Shown here: one piece after another, positions 47,986 to 59,175 of the stretch | Numbering within the stretch: position 1 is the stretch's first letter | Layout of the letters: the number at the start of each line of letters is the position of its first letter | Origin: Maylandia zebra | Taxonomy: Eukaryota; Chordata; Actinopteri; Cichliformes; Cichlidae | Assembly: GCF_041146795.1 (NCBI RefSeq) | Contig: NC_135178.1 | Coordinates: 6,702,844 to 6,766,843, forward strand | Reading direction: 5' to 3' | DNA length: 64,000 bases | Program-made: the position numbers and the translations under genes | Notes under the pieces: generated by a model | What the model was told of the DNA's origin: nothing | Seen by the model: only the letters and a program-made list of their open reading frames with translations | The model's database searches: none

Positions 47986-49069
47986 GCTGCCAGGCTGTGA
48001 GGTATGCAAGGCATTTTAAGGAAGCCAGTGCTTTTCAGGCTGATGAAAGAGCTGTTTAAATACCACAGTGACTTCTTAATTAGAAAATGAAAAAACTTAA
48101 TTTTGCTAGCTCTAATGAAACACCATCAGGCAGCACACCAACACACCTGCTCTTAAGGGTTTTCATGTTTTACTAAATCACTGAGATATCTGCAAGACCA
48201 TTAGACCGCTGTGTTTGACATGTCTAACCTTTGTATTGGATGAGATCAAAGAAGCACTTACAGAAAACAGTTAGCATATGTCATGTAACCAACAAACACA
48301 ACCAAGCTACTTTAGTAAACACAAATAACTTTGCACTTATTCAAACATCACACTTTATGAAGACATTATATCCAATAGATGGAGAACAGTATGAGGCTGA
48401 AAGCAGGTTAAGAGGCGAATCGTAGTCCTTCATTCTTATAGAGGGTGTGTCTGTGCAGCAGATAGTGAGCATGAAGATATGATCGAGGACGGTGGAACGA
48501 TAGTGAAGAGAGCATGGGAAACATGATGAGAGGATATAAGTGAACCATTACGCTGAATCAGGACAGCAGTGTCATTTTTCCCATTTCTGCAAATAAAACA
48601 CATTTCTAGGGTATCGGCATTAAATTAGCATTTTACTGTTTTGTTTTTTTTATACCATAAAGAAAACAGAAGGAAAGTGATTTTTCCACAAAGTAACTGT
48701 AGACTACAGTATGTTGTGAAATGTGTGGAAACTGTGCAGACTTATGGACATATCACAGATTTTTAAAAATCAAACTGGTATAGGAACGGTCATAACTGGC
48801 TATCCTCATCACCACTGTGGTTTACTGTACTGTTGTCAGTGCAATTATTTGTTGAAAAATTTTGTGAGAGGTATGGATCATGAAAGCAAGAGGGCTCACA
48901 GAGACTGCTTATTTAAATGGCCACAGTCTGGTGCTCCAGCCCTGCTTGTTGATAACTGAGCTGTGTGTCCTAGCTGTCAAAGGCTTGACACAGGCTCAGC
49001 ACAGTTGAATGATCAGGACAGTCCACATCTGCCTGACGGAAACTGTGTGCACACTCTGAAATGGGTTTC

Positions 49070-49097
49070 TAGCTAGCTAGCTAGCTAGCTAGCTATT
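49070..49097. repeat. (CTAG)n tetranucleotide repeat
   Basis: About six to seven CTAG units, a self-complementary tetranucleotide. Confidence 0.9.
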
Positions 49098-49287
49098 GCT
49101 AGTTCAAGACCTAAGGCTGAGCCAAGTACACTCTCCAGCTAAGTGTACTGACATAACTCAGTTGCTGGTGTGTTTGTAGCAATGGTATTGACTTGTGTGT
49201 AAATGTTTGTTTGTGGGTGTGTATCAGGGTCAGAGGTTTACTGGCTAACCTGTCCACGTCCTAATTTGCCAAATAAGTCAAATCCAG

Positions 49288-49314
49288 CATCTTATCCAGG
49301 ACCTGGATAAGATG
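49288..49314. repeat. 27-bp palindrome
   Basis: CATCTTATCCAGG and CCTGGATAAGATG face each other around a single A. Confidence 0.9.
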
Positions 49315-50954
49315 GACCTGAACTTAAGTGGACCAATCATACGCAACCTCACACAGACCTGGATGGAGACATCTAATACAGGCACACACCTACATGACAC
49401 ACACACACACCCAAGGATCACAATCAAACAACAAATGACGTGCGCCATGGAAACATAACAACAAAAACCTCACGAACAAAGAGAGAGGCAACTTCAGGGA
49501 TTTGATCATTTGTGGGCGACAAGTCACTAATGGAGTGTACATAATGAGTCGCTCCACCCCACTCACTCTGCCCACAGACGTGGTGGCTGTCTGATGGTGA
49601 TCATTAAGCACTTACGTATGATCTGTATGTTTACTGTTATCGGCAATGTCTGATGTTTCCCATTGCCAACATGAAGCTATAAGACACAAATGGCACACGG
49701 CTCACACAAGCTATACTGCAAACAAACACACTTCTTTACAATTTTTACTCAACTGATGTCTTTGAATCTAGTTTTTCTGCAGCTACTTTGCCATATTTCA
49801 CTTAACAGCTTTCACACAGCATACAAACATATAGTTAACCTTCAGGAGACTGAAGTCAAGTCGCAGGAGACAAGACCTTTGAATTTTGTGTCGAAATCAA
49901 GTTTTTGTATCAATGAACAAGTCACTGTCGCCGACACTGTGCAAGCCAGGACGGTTAAATTGCTTAGATACTTTGTCAAAATGAGTGCGCGTTGGAAGTG
50001 TGCTCCTCTGATTTCCTGACAGGCTTGTCATACTTGTTTCTCTCCCACTGAATACCTACTGCACCAGTCAATTATTCTTCCACGGATGACTGACTGCTAT
50101 TGTCTGTCACAGTGAATCCTCATTGGATACTCACTTCATGGGCTCAAGGTTTTACGTTCCACTTGGTAATAAAAAAGTGTAAATGTGCGCTAAAAACAGC
50201 ACTTTTTCTGCAATGTTCGCACAATTCGGTACGATACGTACTCAAACATGTTCTATAATACTTTTAAAACAGAAAAGTATGGGCAGTGGAAAAAAGTCAT
50301 CCTCTGTGCAGCGGTAACAAATTACTGCTGGGTATCACCGGACATCCTGACACTGTCTGTTTTCCTGAAAGTCCCGTCATGCTCGTTTTTGTGGTATGAC
50401 TACTCACTGTAGCAGTCTATTAGTCGTCTAGTCATTTATGTCACACGTCTTATCTCCATTGTAATGTAACAATGCTCTTCCTATGTTCTGCTGTCCTTGC
50501 TTATCTTCCTCCTTCAGGAAAATGTTTATCTGTGTCGGTTTCCTACACATTTAACATTTTCTGCAGTTTGACGGAGCATTTCGCAACTTGTGACAACTCC
50601 AACCTTTTGGCAATAAGAACTATTACAGAGTGAGGAACCATAATTGGCACTGTTCACAAAGTCACCAAAGGACCAGTACTGGTCTGAATCGCACTGGCTA
50701 ACCTGCATTATTTGACAGATTCAAATTTATTTGAAGAATTGTTAGTTTTCACAAAGTACTATGCACAGTAAACACTGACCGTCAAGATTTACAGTATCTT
50801 TATGAAATATAGCACGACTAATTATAGAAAATATATATAAAGAAAAGAAAACTGAATGAGAGGCATCAGCAGACTGTGGCTGGATTGCACCATTTAATCA
50901 GTCTGTCAGGTGGTGTTATCATGGTGCTAGCATTTTTGTTCTTGTGGGGTTTTG
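49315..50954. other. Intergenic, nothing recognised
   Basis: No coding, RNA or clear mobile sequence was identified. Confidence 0.4.
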
Positions 50955-51295
50955 AATTCTTCCATCCATCCATTAGCTTCCGCTTATCCTTTTCAGGGTC
51001 GCGGGGGGAGCTGGAGCCTATCCCAGCTGTCATAGGGCAAGAGGCGGGGTACACCCTGGACAGGTCGCCAGTCTGTCACTGTTTGCGCTCACATTCACAC
51101 CTATGGGCAATTTGGATAAATCAATTAACCTGTCCCCACTAACTGCATGTCTTTGGACGGAGTACGCGGAGGGAACCCACGAAAACACGGGGAGAACATG
51201 CAAACTCCACACAGAAAGACCCCGGCCTGATGGTGGAATTGAGGACCTTTTTGCTGTGCAGCAACAGTGCTAACCACCGTGCCACCGTGCCGTTC
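50955..51295 (-). repeat. LINE-derived teleost repeat with CCAT tail
   Basis: CCATCCATCCAT, then CCGCTTATCC, GGAGCCTATCCCAGCTGTC, GGTACACCCTGGACAGGTCG, ATGCAAACTCCACACAG and GCTAACCACCGTGCCACC. This is a very common fish retroposon sequence. The (ATGG)n end on the minus strand is taken as the 3' tail, so it is oriented minus. Confidence 0.7.
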
Positions 51296-52269
51296 TTTCA
51301 GAATATATTTAAATTGTTATTGTTTAAACTGTGGAAGTTTTATTGTTACTCTCAAGTTTTTGATGTCTTGGTTTCTGTAGTTCTTGGATTTCTGGGTCCC
51401 TCAAAAAATCCACGGACTCTTCCGAGGAATCTGCCCTCTTTCCGTTGTTTTTCTTTCTCTTTGTAACAATAAAATGATGTGAAAGGTGAAGAATAGGAAA
51501 AATGGGGTTGGCATTAGGGCTTTATTTTCTGTGATATCTTTGAGTTTTTGTTTCCTGTTTTACCTCATATTTTTTTAATAATAAGTTTCACTTTTGGTTC
51601 ATGAATTGGTTCCTATTAGTAGTTTCAATTATTTGGGTGTTTTGGTATCTGTTCCTCCTTCTGTTTCATTATTCTGTGTTCATGTCTTTGTCCTGTGTTG
51701 CTCTCTCCATGTTTAGTTTAGTGTTTTGGTTATTTTCACAATTTGTACCTGTTAAGTGCAAGTGGGGGAATCAACACTCATGTCTGTATCAGTCTTCTTT
51801 TGTTAGTCCCTCTTTTATTTTGAAGGGTTGCTTCCCCTGTCATGTGTTAGCTTTGCTTCCTGGACTAGCACAGTCTCTCCATAATTATATTCACCTGTGT
51901 GTGATTGCTTTGTCTGTGTGCACATGTACACATCACATGTACATGTGTAAGTTCTCAGTCAGGTCATGGTAGGGTTAGGTTGGCGAAGACGTTTCACCTC
52001 ACCAACTTCTTCACTTCTAAAAACAAATGGTGAAGAGTCCCAGGTATTTAACCCATAGTGGGTGTTGTTCCCTTAAGAGGTGGTCGTGAGGGTCGCTGAC
52101 CCACTGTTGATCATGTGAGTCATCACATTGAACCAAGGTGTGAAAAAAGGCACAAGTCTTTACCGTCACAGTGAGATCTTGTCGTAACCCATCATGTGAC
52201 CTGTCAAGGTCATCCAAAGCAAGGAGTGAGTGGGGGTGACATTGCTGAAATGTCAACAATCGAACCACC

Positions 52270-52380
52270 TTTCTGAGCAAGCACTTGGTGACAGGAGAAG
52301 GAAAAACTCTTTTTTAATAGGAAAAAGCAGGCATAACCAGTCTCAGGGAGAGGCATCTATCTGCGACTGGTTAGGGGTGA
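52270..52380. repeat. Dispersed repeat related to 54486-54655
   Basis: GAGCAAGCACTTGGTGACAG followed by GAAGGAAAAACTC continues the same teleost repeat whose other part is at 54486-54655. Truncated. Confidence 0.5.
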
Positions 52381-54416
52381 GAAGGGGAAGACAGGACAAA
52401 AGACACACTGTGGAAAAGAGGCAGAGTTTAGTTATAACTAATGATTAAATGGTGCATAAAGGCACAGAGAGTGAACGATGAGTGAACGAGAAAACACTCA
52501 AGGGAGGATTCAGAGACAGCTGATCCAGCTTATATGTAAGCTTTATCAAAAAGGAAAGTTTTAACCCTAATGTTAAAGAGCACATCAAGTCACATAGGCC
52601 CCTCTACAATCACTCGTAGGTAAGAACAATTCTGTGCAAACTGCACAAATGTACTGAAGCGTCAGAGTATTTCATGCCCTGAATAGAAATTCTGCAGCAG
52701 CCAGATACAGCATGGCTCTGTGGCAGAGTGACAAGAACTCTGCGTGATCATCTTCCATAATACCTGACAGCGTAGGTTGAGGTAAAGGGGTTTCAATGAG
52801 TGTATATGTGCGGTTTGTGTCCCTGTGTGTGTGTGTGTGTGTGCAAACAGATGGAGGAGATCGTCTGCATGCGGGAAACAGGGATCTCAGTGGACCAGAG
52901 TGAAGAGTGCACATCAGACAAGATCAGTGCATCCAAGATAGAACAAAGGCGAGGGAGCTGAGTGGCCTGTACGTGACATGTAGTGAAGCGCTTCACAGAG
53001 AGCCTTGCTCAGTGCTTCTGAGAAACACCTGGCATATCAAAGCGCCAAAGGGAAATGAGTTTCAAAGGAGCAGGGCTGCCAGAGACTGTTTTGTGCCCAG
53101 GTCTCCACGGAGATGTGTGTTTTCTGAGTTATTAGATGCCATTATATACACGCATGTGGAGAATAACACCACTGAATGAGTAAGTGTTGAAATAACCCGC
53201 AATGTAAATGGCAACTGTTTTGTTTCCTGTGTTCCAAAGCTGCAGCAAATCATAATGAAGGAGCTACATCTATTCAATTATATATGTGCCTAAGCAGTCA
53301 ATTACGAGACCACAGCGAAGATGGAGGGACTTTGCTGGCAGCGACTGTAGCTGGACTGCAGAGAGAGGAAGACCGAGTAGCTGGCTGCTGAAAGGTAAGT
53401 CATAACGTTGGTGTCCTGCCAGGGTAGGAGTGGGCACTGGACAAAGAACGAATCTTTTCTTTTCTTCTCTAAAAATACAAATACATTTAAACACAGTTCA
53501 CTTGTGTACATTTATAACCACCGTCACCAAGACTGGAATGGCTCTACCTCCATAACCCTCCAGTCTGCTTTTGGGCTGAAGCTTTTATCCATGACGGTGT
53601 CATGATTTATTTCAGATCATTTGAAAATCCTCCTCTTGCCAGATTCAGAAGCATCCACAGTCTTTTCATTTAGGCCTGAGGAAGCTACATTACATGTTAT
53701 AACTGAGGTGTCAAACATGTACAGCCCACAGGCCAAAAGCAGCAAGCTCAAGACTCAAATCCAGCCCACTGAAGTGGAAGGTGTAAAAACTGAAGAGAAG
53801 GACTGGCAAGTGAATCGTGTCAAGAAACATGGTTTTCCCACATGCTAATTTAATCCTAGCCTGAGGTCTAAATCATTGTGATTTTTACATCGCTCTGGCA
53901 ACTAACACATACTCTCTGTTTCTAAATTTAGAGATGTAAATCTGTGTGTGTACTTACATTTCCACTGTGACTTTTATGTTGCTTTTAATATATTTAAATT
54001 ATGAAAAGAAATGTCATTTGTACTTGAAGTATGTTCTTTAAGTATGTCATATTAAAAACAGGTAGTACTTCAAAGAGAAGCAAATATTTTCTTCTTCTTC
54101 AAATAGGTGAAAATCACCATCTATTACAGTTTACAAACAGTTTCTGAGCGACACTTATTTTTACTTGTCCTGTTAAAAGCAAATAGAAATAGTCAAAAAG
54201 TCACCATCCCAATATTGTCAAAGCTAGCAGAGCTACATTGGAAAAAGTTAATATTAGTTAAAGTTAATATTTGGATATTTATGTGGCACTTTGAAAGACA
54301 TTTGTTGGATTCAGCTAGCTAGCCTTACACACTGAGTTTCATTGATAAATAACAGCAGGTAGCTGCGATAATGCTAACCAGGTATCAAAGAAGAAGAAGA
54401 AAGAACTACAAAAGAT

Positions 54417-55285
54417 TTACAGTACTGTGCAAAAGTCTTGAACCTGTATCAGGTCTTTGCTGGATTTTTTCCTGTTTCTTAAGGAAATGATTCAATTCAA
54501 TTCATTTTTATTTATACAGCGCCAAATCACAACAACAGTCGCCTCAAGGCACTTTATATTGCAAGGTAGACCCTACAATAATACATACAGAGGAAAACCC
54601 AACAATCATATGACTCCCTATGAGCAAGCACTTTGGCGACAGTGGGAAGGAAAAACTTTTGTCCTCCACACATGCAGTTTCTTCATTTGTTTTTTAAAGA
54701 CACGCAGCACACCATACTAAGACATGCCAAGTTTTCAGCAAACAGATCTTCTGGAATCTCCTTGTTGGTGCAAAAATGCTGTTTTTATGCCTGTCGAACT
54801 GTGTGCACTTTTCATAGAGAAAACTAACAAAGGCGAACAAAGTGTGTGTTTTTGCATCAGACTGTGACAAAGTGCTTAAAAATAGAGTTTCAATTCTTTG
54901 CTACATTGTCTGTTACCATGTCTAGACACGACACTGGTTCCTCGAGTTGAGTTAAATGCCTTTTTATGCATAAAAGCTTCATAGGTTGAGTGGCTTAACA
55001 GACAAAAGTATTCCTTTAACCTTTATTTAACAGGGGGCCCTTGGGATTAACATCTCATTTTAAAAGGAGAGTTAGCCAAGAATGCACACCATTACCATGC
55101 TACGAGGTAAACATCACATGTAACATCAAAACACATAAAACAGAATAAAACAAGTCAGAATCAAAATAACACAAATACAAAGTCCAGCTCATGATTCGCA
55201 GTTATTCTCTTCAGTTACAGAAGTCTTTATGAGAGCACTGGTACAGGGATTGGCTCAAAACTTTTGCACAGTCCTGAGCCACCTC
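54417..55285. mobile_element. Composite non-autonomous Tc1-type element
   Basis: The left end is TTACAGTACTGTGCAAAAGT and the right side (55252-55285) has CAAAACTTTTGCACAGTCCTG, as in a common fish Tc1 family. The inside retains family sequence (54745-54930, CTCCTTGTTGGTGCAAAAATG). It has been invaded by a SINE/LINE-like repeat at 54486-54655, and a second repeat lies at 55010-55120. No transposase is left. Confidence 0.5.
54486..54655 (+). repeat. SINE/LINE-like repeat inserted in Tc1 derivative
   Basis: ATTCAATTCATTTTTATTTA, CAGCGCCAAATCACAACA, CGCCTCAAGGCACTTTATAT, GAGCAAGCACTTTGGCGACA, then GGGAAGGAAAAACT. This is a widespread percomorph retroposon sequence. Confidence 0.65.
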
Positions 55286-56560
55286 TCAAACTGTCACGTC
55301 ACATGTGTTTTCATAGTGCAAAGCTGTATGTAATATTGTGTGGTCTATAGCCTACAGGTGAACTTCTAAGCCTGAACAACTGTTTCACTGTATGCTACAC
55401 TCTTGTACTTGAGCATTTGATAAGATTAGATATGTGTATTTTTTTACCAGCTATAAAAACACAGCAACAGTAGCTCTTCAATCTATAATCAGACATTTAT
55501 TCCTCACCAGCGTCTGCGCTAACCTATCCATCACATCATTAAAATGCTAATAGCTAGTAATCACTCTGGGCTGCGAGACATAAAGGTTTCCCAGTTGGCA
55601 TGCAGAACATTTTCCCCACATTACAGCTGCCCAGATATTGCCTGTTTGTGATTTTTATAATAAGCTATTAGACACAGCGGCTTATTTTCAAACAGCCAAC
55701 TGCAGTGTACCAGCAATGTTGCTAAGAAACCTAAGAGGGGGCCTTCATAATGGCAGATATTGTGACTGGTCAAAGCGTGGCCAGCACAAGTGTAACTAAT
55801 AAAATGAATGATGGCTTGGTTCCATTAACTGCCCCAGTAAGCAATGCCAGTGAACCAGCATGCATAATAAATCAGGGTAAGTAAAATGGAACGCAGTCAT
55901 TATTAACACGAGCTGTTTCCTCAAGTAACGTGTCGGAGAGATTTATTACCTGGCATCTCCTGCTTGTTTGCCTTTTCATACCTAACATGTTATTTTTTTT
56001 ATTATCCCTCCAACCTCTCACTTGTTCCACCATTTGCTACAAACCCTGGAAGCTTCATTCCTGCTTTTGCTGGAAGAACAGCGCCCTCTTTCTGTTATTT
56101 TGCCATAAAACACCCCAGTGTATCTCCAGCATAGAAGAAAATCCACCTGGCGGCACTGACTGCAGGCAAAGAACATCCTCCCCACTGGTCTTGCTTGCAC
56201 TTCATTGCACTGACGCCTCAGAATGAATGCGTCCCTGTTTTTATATTAAAAAAGCACTGCACATTTCACCTGCACGTTGAACTGAAGGTTTTTGAAGCTG
56301 CAGTAAATGCAGACAGAAAATCAGGAATTGATATCAAAGATTATGATGCTTTTAACAAAGCTTATTTAAATACAGCTGGTGTACGTGCTGTTACTGTGCT
56401 GAATGGCAACTACAAAAGTGGGCAGGGAGGAGACACAAGCACAGAATTCAGATATTCGTGGGTACCTGATATTTCCTGCTGAGTCACCAGTCCCCTGCAT
56501 CAATAGGCCCTTTTGTTGCCACTGATGGTCACAATGATGGAAGAGCCAAGGTCCCTCACT
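55286..56560. other. Intergenic, nothing recognised
   Basis: No exon or defined element. Small open frames here lack motifs. Confidence 0.4.
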
Positions 56561-56561
56561 G

Positions 56562-56637
<76 letters not shown>
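56562..56637. repeat. (CA)n microsatellite, ~37 units
   Basis: The longest dinucleotide tract in the window. It is intergenic. Confidence 0.97.
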
Positions 56638-56638
<1 letters not shown>

Positions 56639-57833
56639 TGCCCACTATGTTAAAGTTTTACATCCCAGCTCAGTGACTTTGAACCTTCACCAGATCATCA
56701 CTGCCTTCTATCAAAGGCCCGGGCATCTTCCCAGGAGAGCTCAAAAGCACGATCCACATTAGAGCTGCAGTCATGAACATGAGGGAATTAAAGGATACTA
56801 TAATAAGGAAGTTTTTGTTTACACGTGCTCAGCATCAGTTCAGACTGTGAGCTCAGGAGTGTAACGTTGGTGCTTTGTTGCCCCCTAGTGATTAAAATGT
56901 CTCTCTCTGTCTGTGTTCATGCATTCATCAAATAAAATACGAAAGTTAAAGTGAAAAACATCATCTTTATTCTGATTTTTGATAATATTATTATTATTTA
57001 TTTAAACTACATGATTTGTGGAAAGGCCTGGATCAAAATCAACATCAAAATGATCTGAAAAGTGGCTCGGCCGGTCTCTCAGTTCAGCTGTATCTTTGCT
57101 CCACTTCTTTAAAATATAACATTTTGTTATATTTAGACTATAAACTTTATTTTCTCAATTTTCTTTAAGACCTGTTTGTCTCATTAGAAACTACAGGGGC
57201 AAATGGACACAGATTTTCAAGATTTTTGTTCTTTTTTCAGCTATGAGCTTATTTCAAAATTAGTTGTTTTCAAAAATCTTCATCTCCTTATTAAAACTGT
57301 GACACATCTGCTTCAGCCCTGAGACATTTTCCCACAGTGTTCAGGTGTGTTTAGCTACACATTCAAGCATATTCAAGCAAAAGGTTTAGATTTTATAGTG
57401 AACGTGGTCACATAAAATTCAATTTTGAGCACAGTCTGTATATAAAAGATAGAGGTATGTGTCATGGAATTCCTTTTTTGATTGTTGGCTGGTGTTTTGA
57501 AGAGTTGAGGTGAGCTCTTTGAACCATCATTCTCACAACTATACAGCTTAAAAGTAAGGCAAGATAAAGCATCCCTGCTTTAATGTTTATTCCACTACGA
57601 AGCTTCTTTGGGCTGCTGCTTTACTCACATCACTCAATCAACATGTTTGGTTTGGCCCAGTGTTTACATGGGAAGCTATAGGTGGGCTATAATTTACAAA
57701 ATAAGTATCATGTTATATTTAATAAGACCGAAAACTAGCATTTGTGGACATCAATCGAGGTAATAGAGTGTACTTCAGGGTCATTTTCTCATATACATCT
57801 ATACAATCTGCCTAGCCTTTACAGCCAGAGTGG

Positions 57834-57847
57834 GCGCCCCCTGCTGC
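57834..57847 (-). promoter_or_regulatory. CTCF core motif candidate
   Basis: The minus strand reads GCAGCAGGGGGCGC, one mismatch to the core consensus. It is ~1.2 kb upstream of the filament gene TATA box. A weaker site of the same orientation is at 56878-56891. Confidence 0.4.
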
Positions 57848-58439
57848 CCCCAGGAAAAAACTGCATTCGAGAAGTTTCGTCACTCATGACGTGTGATTAA
57901 TTCAGTGCATCAACTCTGGAAATGTTTGACTGAAATCAGTGTGACTTATTAAAAAGGAATTTTGCATTCCAAACAACAAGTCCGATGATATGTGACAATA
58001 ATTTGCTACAGTGCAAATAGTTCTATTTAAAAGTCACTGTTTTCCAAATTTGCAGATAAATAAATAAATCCAATCAAATTCATAAAGCTAAATAAAATAT
58101 CAATTTCTGCTCACAGTTACCATTGTTCGGTAACTTTAGACAATGGCAACTCTTCACTGACCCCTGTTTGATAATAATTTGTGGGGGAAACGAGACCAAT
58201 GGAAAGTAGTTTAAGGTGATTTAAGATGACCCGGCGATGTCTGCGCTTGGGATCTGTTCCAGACAGGCAGCTTGAGCAGCAGCACTGGAGGCGCCTCCTG
58301 TGGTGTTCGGAGCTGTTGAGGCTGCGGTCCCGCGGGTGGGTGTCCTGTACTTTGCAGGGGCGTGGTCCTTCGCCTCTGTCTCCAGCCTAGATCAGGACCA
58401 AGGCTAGAGACCGCTCTGCACAGCACTGAAACATAGGAG

Positions 58440-58465
58440 CCCCCCCCCCCCCCCCCCCCCCCCCC
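58440..58465. repeat. Poly-C run (26) beside a small hairpin
   Basis: Twenty-six C are followed at once by TGCGTAAAGTG (58472-58482), which is complementary to 58496-58506. It lies about 580 bases upstream of the filament gene TATA box. Confidence 0.85.
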
Positions 58466-59022
58466 GTAAAGTGCGTAAAGTGCGTAAAAAATACACACTT
58501 TACGCATATTTTTGCCACTAATATGATATTATCCCGTCTTCCCACACTGCGGTGGCCGGGGGGGTGACTGCAGACTGCAGCACCACCAAAACACACTCTG
58601 GGAAAAGCTCTATACATCGATCCCATTTCCCATTCTGCTGCGACAGCGCAGGAAAAAAAAATACTGCAGTGAACGCCATAGATAAGTGCATAATGAATGT
58701 GCTGTAATTCAGATTACACCTGTGTCTGTGTTTGTGTTACGATGTGTTTATCCGGGTGGCACTAAGTGCGATCAGTAGTTGGTAACTTGAAAAGAAAAAG
58801 TTAGATTTTAATGATCTCAGTTCGGGCACGGACAGCAAAGACCGTGCAGAAACCTGCTCGTCGTTGAGTGTGATTTTGTTGAGCTGGAGCTGCAGGGCGG
58901 AAAGGAGGAGATGCATGAGTGACTTCGTGTCTCCCCAGAGGGTGGAGGCTTTCTGCAAAAGCTTGCAGGTTTCCCCTTGTCTTCTGTTGTTGCTGCGTCA
59001 AATGATGCGCCGGCGCCTTCCC

Positions 59023-59030
59023 TATAAAAG
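59023..59030 (+). promoter_or_regulatory. TATA box of the filament gene
   Basis: TATAAAAG in CCCTATAAAAGCACC, 146 bases before the ATG, so transcription should begin near 59053. A CRE/AP-1-like TGCGTCA precedes it at 58993-58999. Confidence 0.75.
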
Positions 59031-59175
59031 CACCTGTCCCGGGCAGACATCACTCGCATCTCACTTTCTCTCTCACACACACACACTCATCCTGTCACAC
59101 TCGTGAACTCCACACACACACACTTCCCTGTGCAAAGCAAAGGCATCGGCCCAATTCAACCGAGGTGAAGGAACC

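Noticed and set aside
51601..51972. 123-residue hydrophobic frame
   Set aside because: Phe/Leu-rich reading of a T-rich repeat. No recognisable family and no promoter or splice context.
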